Positions 16,880 to 24,969 of a stretch of DNA of 64,000 bases are shown piece after piece; position 1 is the first letter of the stretch; the number at the start of each line of letters is the position of its first letter. Position numbers and translations under genes: made by a program. The notes beneath the pieces were generated by a model, which saw only the letters and a program-made list of their open reading frames with translations, had not been told where the DNA came from and made no database searches. This DNA comes from Faecalibacterium taiwanense (lineage in GTDB: Bacteria; Bacillota; Clostridia; Oscillospirales; Ruminococcaceae), in NCBI RefSeq assembly GCF_036632915.2, contig NZ_CP155552.1, positions 558,001-622,000 of the forward strand, given 5' to 3'.

Positions 16880-16942
16880 AAAGTGATACAAAAAACGTGT
16901 TTGCAGCCACATCTTCCGGCTGCAAGGAGGAGGAAAGAGAAC

Positions 16943-17530
16943 ATGCGCGTGATCGCAGGAGAAGCCCGGGGACGCAGTCTGGAGGCCCTGCCGGGGACCG
17001 ACGTGACCCGGCCCACCCTTTCGCAGGTAAAGGAGGCGATGTTCAGCATCGTCCAGTTCGACCTGCCCGGCGCACGGGTGCTGGACCTGTATGCGGGCAG
17101 CGGCCAGCTTGGCATTGAAGCACTGAGCCGCGGCGCGGCGCGCTGCGTGTTTCTGGACGAGAACCGCGAGGCGGTGAACATCATCATGCGCAACTGCAAG
17201 GCCTGCGGCGTGTTCGACCGCAGCCGCGTCAATATCGGCGAGGCTGCGCGGTATCTTTCCGCCTGCCGCGAGCAGTTCGACATCGTACTGCTGGACCCGC
17301 CCTTCCGCAATGGTACACTGGAAAAGATCCTGCCTGCGGTGGATAAATGCACCGCGCCCGGCGGCATCGTGCTGTGCGAGAGCGAGACCGGCATCGTGCT
17401 GCCGGCCGAGGCTGGCGGCCTGACCCTGAAAAAACAGTACAAGTACGGCAGGGTGCTGCTGTGGAAATACACAAAGCCCATGCAGAACACAGACCCTGCC
17501 GAGAACGAACCGAAGGGAGAAGCACTATGA
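16943..17530 (+). CDS. rsmD: 16S rRNA (guanine966-N2)-methyltransferase RsmD
   Basis: 195 aa, the usual length for RsmD. It methylates G966 of 16S rRNA in the assembled small subunit with SAM. The N-terminal MRVIAGEARGRSL is the family hallmark. SAM motif I is VLDLYAGSGQLGIEALSRGA, and the catalytic DPPF (motif IV) appears as LLDPPFRNGTLE. I chose ATG 16943 because AAGGAGGAGG precedes it; longer readings run through the promoter. The stop overlaps the next start (ATGA at 17527), so the two genes are translationally coupled. Confidence 0.95.
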   Translation: MRVIAGEARGRSLEALPGTDVTRPTLSQVKEAMFSIVQFDLPGARVLDLYAGSGQLGIEALSRGAARCVFLDENREAVNIIMRNCKACGVFDRSRVNIGEAARYLSACREQFDIVLLDPPFRNGTLEKILPAVDKCTAPGGIVLCESETGIVLPAEAGGLTLKKQYKYGRVLLWKYTKPMQNTDPAENEPKGEAL

Positions 17531-17988
17531 ACGTGAACGAACTTTTGGATACCATTGAGGATGCTCTGGAGGAAGGTGCTAATGTGCCCCTTTCCGGCGG
17601 CAAAAAGATCGTGGATGTGGAGCAGATCCGGGATTATCTGGACGAGATCCGCGCAAACCTGCCCGGCGAGCTGCGGCAGGCCCAGCAGATCGTGAACGAC
17701 CGCGCTCAGATCGTGGAGACGGCCAACGCACAGGCGCAGGCCATTGTGAAAAAGGCTGAGGAGCGGGCGCGCATTCTGGTGAGCGAAGCCGAGATCGTGA
17801 AGGCTGCACAGCAGCGCGCCGGGGAAATCACCACTGCAGCCCAGAACGAGGCCCGCACCCTGCGCCAGACCGTGACCGACTATTGCGACAACATGCTCAA
17901 GAACACCGAGGAAACAATGGTGGAAAATGCGGCACAGGTGAAGAATGTGCGCGCAAATCTGCGCCAGAACGCCAAGAAAAACGGCTGA
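17527..17988 (+). CDS. Coiled-coil protein coupled to rsmD
   Basis: 153 aa, almost entirely alpha-helical. The segment from about residue 15 to 145 is a charged heptad-like coiled coil rich in Ala, Glu, Gln and Arg (QAQQIVNDRAQIVETANAQAQAIVKKAEERARIL). It resembles the stalk of ATP-synthase subunit b or DivIVA-like proteins. There is no membrane segment or enzymatic motif. The ATGA overlap with rsmD implies coupled expression. It lies between rsmD and the dcw cluster, so a structural role near the cell envelope or division site is possible, but nothing in the sequence proves it. A terminator follows at 18032-18075. Confidence 0.78.
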   Translation: MNVNELLDTIEDALEEGANVPLSGGKKIVDVEQIRDYLDEIRANLPGELRQAQQIVNDRAQIVETANAQAQAIVKKAEERARILVSEAEIVKAAQQRAGEITTAAQNEARTLRQTVTDYCDNMLKNTEETMVENAAQVKNVRANLRQNAKKNG

Positions 17989-18031
17989 AGACAGCCTTTT
18001 TCACACACAAATTACACATACGGCAAAAACC

Positions 18032-18075
18032 AAAGTTCCTGCAGGCAGAAATGACGGCCGACAGGGACTTTTTTT
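18032..18075 (+). terminator. Terminator after the rsmD operon
   Basis: AAAGTTCCTG pairs with CAGGGACTTT (one T-G wobble), followed by TTTTTT. Confidence 0.7.
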
Positions 18076-18110
18076 GTTGCATTTTGCGGCAAAAACGGGA
18101 GCACAAACCC

Positions 18111-18139
18111 TTGCAATCAGGGGCCTGATTTGTTAAAAT
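18111..18139 (+). promoter_or_regulatory. Promoter of the dcw cluster
   Basis: TTGCAA (18111-18116), 17 bp, TAAAAT (18134-18139). The leader to rsmH is about 80 nt. The usual mraZ gene is absent between the promoter and rsmH. Confidence 0.7.
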
Positions 18140-18227
18140 AAAACTGTGTTATCGGGTAAAAGTGTGCGCTGTATGCACAGTGCCCGGAACACGGAAAGCT
18201 TATGAACTGAGAAAGGAGGCCGCAGCG

Positions 18228-19193
18228 ATGGAACTTGAAACACAAGCAGCCTTTGACCCGGCCTCGTTTGAGCATATCCCCGTTCTGCTGAACGAGTGTC
18301 TGGAGGGTCTTGCCATTGATCCGGCCGGCACCTACCTTGACGGCACTGCAGGCGGCGCGGGACATTCCCGCCAGATCGCCTTGCGGCTGGATGCAGAAAA
18401 GGGCGGCAGGCTGATCTCGCTGGATCAGGACCCGGACGCGGTGCAGACCGCGCGTGCCCGCCTTGCGGGCCTGCCTGCCACGGTGGTGCAGATCAACTTC
18501 CGCTATGCCGGACAAGCTCTGGAAAGCCTTGGCATCGACAAGGTCAACGGCGCGCTGCTGGATCTGGGCGTTTCCAGCCATCAGCTGGACGATGCGGCCC
18601 GCGGCTTTTCCTACCGTGCGGATGCACCGCTGGACATGCGGATGAGCCAGCAGGGCGAAACGGCAGCGGACCTTGTGAACACCGAGAGCCGCGAAGAGCT
18701 GGCACGCATTCTGCGGGATTACGGCGAAGAACCTTTCGCATGGCAGATCGCGGGCAGGATCGTGGAGGCAAGGGAGAATTCTCCCATCGAAACGACCCTG
18801 CAGCTGGCAGACATCGTGGCCAGCGCCATGCCCCCGGCGGAACGCCGCAAAAACAAGAACCCTTCCCGCCGCACCTTTCAGGCGCTGCGCATTGCAGTGA
18901 ACCATGAACTGGATGCGCTGGAAGAAGGCTTGGACACCATTTTTGATCACCTTGCGCCGGGCGGCCGGCTGTGCGTGATCACCTTCCACTCGCTGGAGGA
19001 CCGGCTGGTGAAGAACAAATTTCGCCGCTGGTCCACCGCGTGCACCTGCCCGCCGGAGTTTCCGGTGTGCGTATGCGGCGGCAAAGCCAAAGCAAAGCTG
19101 ATCACCCGCAAACCCATTGAAGCAAACAGTCAGGAATTGGAAGAGAACCGGCGCAGCCGGTCCGCCCACCTGAGAGTTTTGGAAAAATGCTGA
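18228..19193 (+). CDS. rsmH: 16S rRNA (cytosine1402-N4)-methyltransferase RsmH
   Basis: 321 aa, formerly MraW. It methylates N4 of C1402 in the 16S rRNA P-site with SAM. Family features are HIPVLLNECLEGL, the SAM loop DGTAGGAGHS, LLDLGVSSHQLD, FSYRADAPLDMRM, and the C-terminal ITFHSLEDRLVK. An extra Cys-rich segment (ACTCPPEFPVCVCGGKAKA), common in Firmicutes RsmH, precedes the end. GAAAGGAGG lies before ATG 18228. First gene of the dcw cluster, followed by ftsL. Confidence 0.95.
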   Translation: MELETQAAFDPASFEHIPVLLNECLEGLAIDPAGTYLDGTAGGAGHSRQIALRLDAEKGGRLISLDQDPDAVQTARARLAGLPATVVQINFRYAGQALESLGIDKVNGALLDLGVSSHQLDDAARGFSYRADAPLDMRMSQQGETAADLVNTESREELARILRDYGEEPFAWQIAGRIVEARENSPIETTLQLADIVASAMPPAERRKNKNPSRRTFQALRIAVNHELDALEEGLDTIFDHLAPGGRLCVITFHSLEDRLVKNKFRRWSTACTCPPEFPVCVCGGKAKAKLITRKPIEANSQELEENRRSRSAHLRVLEKC

Positions 19194-19229
19194 ACGGCAG
19201 AAGCCGTTGTGTGAGGAGGAGAGCAAACC

Positions 19230-19709
19230 ATGGGTCAGGCAGCATATGATTATAACGCGGTACGCCGCAGAAAAGCCCCGCAGACACAGCGCAAGGCAGA
19301 TCTGCAGGTAGCAAAGGGCGGCAAGCGTCGGCTTTCGCCGCTGCAGGCAGCGGTGCACAACGCCATGCATCTGGTAGCAGCAGCACTGCTGGTGGGGTTT
19401 GCCATCAGCCTGCTGTGGAGCGAGTCCAAGCTGGTGGAGCTGAACGACCAGATTCAGGACGCAAAGGCTCAGCTGGTCAGTGAGCAGAGCCAGTATACTT
19501 ACTATAACAGCACCCTGAACAGCAAGACCAACATCACCAGCGTGGAAGAGACGGCCGGCAGGCTGGGCCTGATGAAAATTGATCAGAGCCAGATCACCTA
19601 CATCCGTTTGGGCGAGAGCGACACGCTGGAGCGCACCCAGTCCGCTGTGCGGCAGTGGACCGACTTTATCTACAACGGTGCCGTGAACATTCTTGGCACT
19701 GTAAAGTGA
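19230..19709 (+). CDS. ftsL: FtsL-like cell-division protein
   Basis: 159 aa, bitopic. A basic cytoplasmic N-terminus of about 45 residues precedes one TM helix (MHLVAAALLVGFAISLLW) and an extracytoplasmic coiled coil (SKLVELNDQIQDAKAQLVSEQSQ), then a short tail. Topology, size and the position directly after rsmH match FtsL, which with FtsB/DivIC and FtsQ/DivIB forms the complex that activates septal FtsWI. Primary sequence conservation in FtsL is low, so the call rests on topology and synteny. GAGGAGGAG precedes ATG 19230. An intrinsic terminator lies between it and the next gene. Confidence 0.85.
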   Translation: MGQAAYDYNAVRRRKAPQTQRKADLQVAKGGKRRLSPLQAAVHNAMHLVAAALLVGFAISLLWSESKLVELNDQIQDAKAQLVSEQSQYTYYNSTLNSKTNITSVEETAGRLGLMKIDQSQITYIRLGESDTLERTQSAVRQWTDFIYNGAVNILGTVK

Positions 19710-19721
19710 ACCAAATACGGG

Positions 19722-19747
19722 AAAGCGTGCGGCAGCGCACGCTTTTT
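19722..19747 (+). terminator. Intrinsic terminator between ftsL and pbp2 inside the dcw cluster
   Basis: The 10-bp perfect arms 19722-19731 and 19736-19745 enclose loop GCAG and run into TTTTT. It should partly uncouple rsmH-ftsL from the downstream wall genes. Confidence 0.75.
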
Positions 19748-19836
19748 CGGTTTATACACCCTGTTTGCAGGGCAGTTCCGAATTTGACAAAAGCGCGGCA
19801 GAAGGCAGCAAATGCCCGCTGCCGCAGGAGCATACC

Positions 19837-22320
19837 ATGTGGAAATTCTTCCGAAAATTCATCAAAAAAATAAAAGGCCCCTGGCCGGAAACCAGCACCG
19901 GTGCCCGCATGAACCCCAGAACCAGTCTGATCTGCGGCGGTCTGGCCCTTGTGGTCATGGGCCTTGCTGCGGCCCGTGTGACCTACAGCCTGTATGATAT
20001 CCAGATCAAAAACGGTGACACCTACCGCCAGCTGGCCGCAAAGCAGCAGCTGCTGGATACCACCATCAAGGCCACCCGCGGCGAGATCTACGATACCTCC
20101 GGCATCACGCTGGCCTCCACCAGCGTGGTGTGGACCATCTGGGCCGACCCGGACAACAGCAAAATCTTATATACCACCACCGGCAAGGATGAGGAGGCGG
20201 TGCGCACGCTGGACACGGCCATGTGCGCCGAGGTCAGCCGGGAACTGACCCTGCGCCTGCTTTCCGGCGACGGCGAAAGTCTGGACGCGGTGGACACTTC
20301 CTCGGAAGCGTACCAGACCCAGTACCAGAAGGTTTACGATGCACTTTCCAAGACGGACACCAAGTATCAGGTGCTGGCCACCAAGGCGAACAACGCTGTC
20401 AAGCTGTCCATCGAATCCTATGTTTCCCAGTTCAACAAGGCACACAAGCGTGCCACTGAGACCTCCCGCAAGGGCAACATCTCGGTCGGCAGCGAGAAGA
20501 GCTTCCAGCGCAATTACCCCTACGGAGCGTTTGCAGCGGCAGTGCTGGGCTTTACCGATGCGGACGGCATTGGTACTTACGGTCTGGAAAAATCCTATCA
20601 GTCCACGCTGGCCGGTGTGGATGGCCGCACCATTACCCAGCGCAATGCCTACGGCAACGCCATTGCGGACGAGAATGCCACCACCTTTGCAGCCAAGGAT
20701 GGCTCTAATCTGGTGCTTTCGCTGGATGTGAATGTGCAGGAGATCGTGGAACGGTATCTGAACGAAGCCATTGCAGCCAACACGGTGGAGAACCGCGGCT
20801 GCGCCATCGTGATGAACGTCAAGACCGGTGCCATCCTTGCCATGGCTTCCAAGCCGGATTTTGACCCCAACGACCCGCTGGACTACAGCGCAAATCTGGA
20901 TTACCTCAACGAGCTGGTGCGCGCTGAGCCGGAGCTGTACGGCATCTACAAAAAGGATGAGAACGGCAACGAGCTGAAGGATGCAAACGGCAACCGCATT
21001 CTGGACGAGGAGGCCGATTACTCTGGCTACTTCCGCGATATCCAGTGGAAAAACAAGGCCATCACCGAGTTGTACTACCCCGGCAGTGTGTTCAAGGTGA
21101 TCACCTCGGCCATGGGCGTGGACTCCGGCCTTGCAAACATCAACACCACCTTTACCTGCGCCGGTGCTTACGGCGTGGCAAAGGAGACCTACCACTGCGC
21201 AGGCCACAAAGCCCACGGCACCATCACACTGGCCGAAGCTCTGCGTCAGAGCTGCAATATCTACTATATCCAGCTGGGCCAGCGCGTTGGCTCCCAGACC
21301 TTCTATAACTACTTCGATGCCTTTGGCTTTACCGGCCGCACCGGCGTGGACCTGCCCAGTGAGACGGGCTTCATGCAGTATTATAAGGCCAACCAGCTGG
21401 GCGAAGTGCAGCTGGCTTCCTCGGCCTTTGGTCAGGCAATGGCCATCACCCCGCTGCAGATGTGCACCGCTGTGGCCGCAGCCGTCAACGGCGGCTATCT
21501 GGTCACGCCCCATGTGGTGGATAAGATCACCGATGCAAATGGCAACGTGATCGAGGAGATCGGTGCCAATGTGCGCCGTCAGGTCATCAGCGAGAGCACC
21601 AGCAATGTGATCCGCCAGATCATGGAATATGAGGTGGGCAACGGCACCGGCGGCGGCAAGTATGCCTATGTGTCCGGCTACCGTATCGGCGGCAAGTCCG
21701 GCACTTCCGAACAGTTGAACATGGACCGCCGTGCCGACGGCGACTACAAGAAGGTGGCATCCTTTGCCGCTGTCCTGCCCGCCGACGACCCGGAGATCAT
21801 CGTCTATGTGATGCTGGATGACCCCAACAACGCCAGAACGGACTACTCGTCCCTGCTGGCAGCGCCCGTTGTGGGCAACATCATCAGCGAGATCGCACCC
21901 TACCTTGGCATTGCCGCCGACGGTGAGGATCGCAGCCAGACTGTGGTCACTGTGCCGAATCTGGTGGGCACCGAGTGGAGCAGTGCGCAGGTGCAGCTGA
22001 ACATCAAGGGCCTCAGGCATCAGCTGGCCGAAAGCACCACCAGTCAGGCGGCAGCAGCTGTCACCTACCAGTATCCGCACGCGGGTGCAAAGGTGGCCTA
22101 CGGCACCACCGTGTACCTGTATACCGATACCTATGAGGGCAGCCATACCGATGTGCCGGATGTGACCGGCAAGAGCGCGGACTTTGCCCGCCAGATGCTG
22201 TCTGCCGCCGGATTGAACTGTGTGGTGGAGGGCAATGCGAACGGCACCGTGCAGGCCCAGAGTGCAGACCCTGGTTCCAGTGTGCAGCGCGGCACCATCG
22301 TGACCATTACCTGTGGGTAA
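19837..22320 (+). CDS. Class B penicillin-binding protein with two PASTA domains (Pbp2x/FtsI-like)
   Basis: 827 aa. One N-terminal TM (LICGGLALVVMGLAAARV) is followed by the PBP dimerisation domain (KATRGEIYDTSG, RGEI motif) and the transpeptidase domain. SxxK is in YPGSVFKVITSAMG, the SxN motif in RQSCNIYY, and the KTG equivalent in IGGKSGTSEQ. Two PASTA repeats close the protein (VTVPNLVGTEWSSAQVQL and TDVPDVTGKSADFARQML, residues of about 700-827). It cross-links septal peptidoglycan as partner of FtsW. SpoVD has the same architecture, but I see no sporulation genes, so a vegetative role is preferred. I chose ATG 19837 because AGGAG lies 6 nt upstream. A family B repeat follows the stop. 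Confidence 0.92.
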   Translation: MWKFFRKFIKKIKGPWPETSTGARMNPRTSLICGGLALVVMGLAAARVTYSLYDIQIKNGDTYRQLAAKQQLLDTTIKATRGEIYDTSGITLASTSVVWTIWADPDNSKILYTTTGKDEEAVRTLDTAMCAEVSRELTLRLLSGDGESLDAVDTSSEAYQTQYQKVYDALSKTDTKYQVLATKANNAVKLSIESYVSQFNKAHKRATETSRKGNISVGSEKSFQRNYPYGAFAAAVLGFTDADGIGTYGLEKSYQSTLAGVDGRTITQRNAYGNAIADENATTFAAKDGSNLVLSLDVNVQEIVERYLNEAIAANTVENRGCAIVMNVKTGAILAMASKPDFDPNDPLDYSANLDYLNELVRAEPELYGIYKKDENGNELKDANGNRILDEEADYSGYFRDIQWKNKAITELYYPGSVFKVITSAMGVDSGLANINTTFTCAGAYGVAKETYHCAGHKAHGTITLAEALRQSCNIYYIQLGQRVGSQTFYNYFDAFGFTGRTGVDLPSETGFMQYYKANQLGEVQLASSAFGQAMAITPLQMCTAVAAAVNGGYLVTPHVVDKITDANGNVIEEIGANVRRQVISESTSNVIRQIMEYEVGNGTGGGKYAYVSGYRIGGKSGTSEQLNMDRRADGDYKKVASFAAVLPADDPEIIVYVMLDDPNNARTDYSSLLAAPVVGNIISEIAPYLGIAADGEDRSQTVVTVPNLVGTEWSSAQVQLNIKGLRHQLAESTTSQAAAAVTYQYPHAGAKVAYGTTVYLYTDTYEGSHTDVPDVTGKSADFARQMLSAAGLNCVVEGNANGTVQAQSADPGSSVQRGTIVTITCG

Positions 22321-22324
22321 CAAG

Positions 22325-22486
22325 AACCCTCTCAGGCGCTTGCGCGCCAGCTCTCCCGAAGGGCGAGCTTTATGAGTGGGCACGGTAAAGTGAATCTTCT
22401 GAAGAACTGCACTTTATCGTAAGATGCAAAAGAGCTCCCCTTTCGGGGGAGCTGGCAATGCCGCAGGCATTGACTGAGAGGGTTTT
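22325..22486. repeat. Family B element, copy 1 (between pbp2 and murF)
   Basis: Bounded by AACCCTCTC and GAGAGGGTT. The left half holds a CCAGCTCTCCC-gaag-GGGCGAGCTT hairpin and the right half an AGCTCCCC-tttc-GGGGGAGCT hairpin. The spacer between halves is unique. If the right end is GAGAGGGTTTT, both sides are flanked by ACAAG, a possible target duplication. Confidence 0.75.
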
Positions 22487-22514
22487 ACAAGATAAAAGAG
22501 AGGGGACATGAACA

Positions 22515-23897
22515 ATGGAAAAAATTTCTGCAAGCAAGCTTCTGGCAGGGCTGGTGCCCGCAGACTTCATCCGGGAAGAGGTGCAGGTGGAACTGGTGAC
22601 CACCGACAGCCGCGAGGTGCGGCCCGGCTGCATTTTTGTAGCGTTCCCGGGTGAAAAATTTGACGGCCACGATTTTGCGGCCAAAGCACTGGAGAACGGT
22701 GCTGTTTATGTGGTGGTGAACCACCCGGTGGAGGGCGTGCCTGCGGAAAAGGCCATCCTCTGCCCGGACAGCTACCACGCCATGATGGTGATGGGCGCGA
22801 ACTACCGCAGCCAGTATCACCCCAAGATGGTGGGTGTGACCGGCAGCGTGGGCAAGACCACCACCAAGCAGATGACCTACGCCGCCCTTGCAGGCTTTGG
22901 CGAGACCATCAAGACCGAGGGCAACCAGAACAATGAACTGGGCATGCCCCGCACCTTGATGCGGCTGGAAAGCAGCACTGAGTATGCCGTGATCGAGATG
23001 GGCATGAGCCATGCGGGCGAGATCGATCGTCTGGCCCGGGCCGCACGCCCGGATGTGGGCATCATTACCTGCATCGGTGTGTCCCACATCGGCAATCTGG
23101 GTAGTCAGGAGAACATCTGCAAGGCAAAGCTGGAGATCTGCAACGGCCTGCCGGAGGGTGCACCGCTGGTGCTGAACTATGATGATAAGTTCCTGCGCGC
23201 CGCAAAGCTGCCCGCCCACGTGAAGCCGGTATGGTTCAGTCTGGCAGATGAGAACGCTGATGTGTGTGCACTGTCCATCCGGCAGGAAGAGGACGGCATG
23301 AGCTTTGTGCTGGAAGATCAGGAAGAGGGCACCTTTGTGGTCAAGATCCCGGCCATGGGCAAGCACAATGTGGCAAACGCTCTGGCTGCCTACTGCGCCG
23401 CCACCCGCTTGGGCTGCGACCCGCGCGGTGTCATCAAGGGGCTTTCCAATTTTGAGCAGACCGGCCGCCGCCAGAAGGTGGTGCACAGCAAGGGCGTTAC
23501 CGTCATTGAGGATTGCTACAATGCAAACCCCGACAGCATGAAGGCCGCGCTTGCCATGTTCAAGGAATTCCCCTGCAAGCGCCGCTTTGCCCTGCTGGGC
23601 GATATGCTGGAGCTGGGCGAGCTGTCCCGCGAAGCCCACGAGGAGCTGGGCCGTCTGGCTGCGGAGAGTGATCTGTACTGCCTTGTGACCTACGGCGAAA
23701 ACGCAAAGCGCACGGCTGTGGTGGCTGCGGCCAAGGGGGTCAAGACCCTCCATGCCAACAACTACCGCGAGGCAGCGGATGCTCTGCTGAACCGGATAGA
23801 GCCGGGCGATGCCCTGCTGGTGAAGGCAAGCCGCGGCATGGCGCTGGAAAAAGTGCTGGAAATTTTCTACGCAGAGCAGAAAGATGCCGAAGAATAA
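22515..23897 (+). CDS. murF: UDP-N-acetylmuramoyl-tripeptide--D-alanyl-D-alanine ligase MurF
   Basis: 460 aa, cytoplasmic Mur ligase that adds D-Ala-D-Ala to UDP-MurNAc-tripeptide. The N-terminal domain has TTDSREVRPGCIFVAFPG. The ATP P-loop is VGVTGSVGKTTTKQM, with EGNQNNELGMP and MGMSHAGEI typical of MurF. The C-terminal domain has DCYNANPDSM and LLGDMLELG. It is preceded by the family B repeat and GAGAGGGGAC. It lies before mraY in the usual order. A confident call from multiple MurF-specific motifs. Confidence 0.96.
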   Translation: MEKISASKLLAGLVPADFIREEVQVELVTTDSREVRPGCIFVAFPGEKFDGHDFAAKALENGAVYVVVNHPVEGVPAEKAILCPDSYHAMMVMGANYRSQYHPKMVGVTGSVGKTTTKQMTYAALAGFGETIKTEGNQNNELGMPRTLMRLESSTEYAVIEMGMSHAGEIDRLARAARPDVGIITCIGVSHIGNLGSQENICKAKLEICNGLPEGAPLVLNYDDKFLRAAKLPAHVKPVWFSLADENADVCALSIRQEEDGMSFVLEDQEEGTFVVKIPAMGKHNVANALAAYCAATRLGCDPRGVIKGLSNFEQTGRRQKVVHSKGVTVIEDCYNANPDSMKAALAMFKEFPCKRRFALLGDMLELGELSREAHEELGRLAAESDLYCLVTYGENAKRTAVVAAAKGVKTLHANNYREAADALLNRIEPGDALLVKASRGMALEKVLEIFYAEQKDAEE

Positions 23898-23926
23898 CCC
23901 TTTGGCATGAATTTGGAGATTGAAAA

Positions 23927-24937
23927 ATGATTCGTTTCGCCTTGGTCGTCGCGTCGGTGCTGGGTTTTGTGCTGACTGCGGCGCTCGGCAATATGATGGT
24001 GCCGCTGCTGCGGGAGCTGCAGCGTGCGGCACGCGGTACACAGCCGGACAGCGATGCCCCGGACAGCCCGGTGCCTACCATGGGCGGGCTGTGCCTGATG
24101 GTGGGCACCCTTGCCGCTGTGGGCGTGGGCTGGCTGGCCGCATGTGCTGCACAGCCTTCCCTGCTTGGCAGCGACCGGCAGATGACCTCCCGCCTGCTCA
24201 TTGCACTGCTGGGGTCGCTGGCCTTTGGCGCAGTGGGGCTGGCCGATGATCTGGCCCGCATCCGCAGCCGCTACCCGGACGGTTTGGGCCTTGGCCTGCG
24301 CCGCACACAGCGCCTTGCACTGGAATGCATCGCTGCAGTGCTGGTGCTGGGCCTGCTGGCACTGAACGGGTGCTTGCCCACAGGGCTGATCCTGCCGGGA
24401 GCAGGCTATGTGGAATGTGCGCTGGCACCGCTGCTGTGGGCTGTGCTGCTGGTGGCGATGGCCGAGGCGGCCCGCGTGGCCGACGGTGCCGACGGCACGG
24501 TGTGCGGCGCGGCCTTTGCGGCCATGCTGGGCCTGATGATGCTGGAAACGCAGCTGGGCTGGTTCCCGCTGGCAGTATTCCCGGCGGCACTGGCCGGTGC
24601 ACTGATGGCCTTTCTGCTGTGGGATTTTCCACCGGCAAAGCTGCACCCCGGCCGGTGCGGCTGCTTGTATGCAGCGGGAGCCATTGGCTGCATTCCGCTG
24701 TGCATTGGCTACGCAGAGCTGAGCATCCCGCTGGCACTGCCCTTCTGGGTGGAGGGCGGCATGGTGGTGCTGCAGGTCCTGTTCTGCCGCTGGAAGGGCA
24801 GGCCGCTGTTTGCGGCGGCACCGCTGCACCGCTGGCTGGAAAAGCGCGGCATGAGTGCAGTGAATATTTTTTACAGCCTGTGCGCACTGAGCGTGTGCGG
24901 GCTGGCGCTGGCCGTGTGTCTGGCACGCTGGGCCTGA
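23927..24937 (+). CDS. mraY: MraY-family phospho-sugar transferase, divergent active site
   Basis: 336 aa, about ten TM segments. It occupies the mraY position between murF and ftsW. MraY moves phospho-MurNAc-pentapeptide onto undecaprenyl phosphate to make lipid I. Conserved features are SPVPTMGGL, the Asp pair in GLADDLARI (normally FLDDY) and RVADGADGT (normally NLTDGLDGL). Clear departures are PAKLHPGRCGC where canonical MraY has AKVFMGDTGS, so the catalytic Asp is Arg, and PLHRWLEKRG where the histidine motif PLHHHFE is expected. The Asn before DGLDG is also lost. It may be a specialised or weak enzyme, or a WecA-like relative. The gene lies 29 bp after murF. Confidence 0.8.
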   Translation: MIRFALVVASVLGFVLTAALGNMMVPLLRELQRAARGTQPDSDAPDSPVPTMGGLCLMVGTLAAVGVGWLAACAAQPSLLGSDRQMTSRLLIALLGSLAFGAVGLADDLARIRSRYPDGLGLGLRRTQRLALECIAAVLVLGLLALNGCLPTGLILPGAGYVECALAPLLWAVLLVAMAEAARVADGADGTVCGAAFAAMLGLMMLETQLGWFPLAVFPAALAGALMAFLLWDFPPAKLHPGRCGCLYAAGAIGCIPLCIGYAELSIPLALPFWVEGGMVVLQVLFCRWKGRPLFAAAPLHRWLEKRGMSAVNIFYSLCALSVCGLALAVCLARWA

Positions 24938-24969
24938 GCGCCTGATTCTGAAAATAAGGGGGCGTGGCA

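Noticed and set aside
19837..22320. SpoVD (sporulation) as identity of the PASTA-containing PBP
   Set aside because: Same architecture, but the dcw position next to ftsL and the absence of sporulation genes favour a division PBP.
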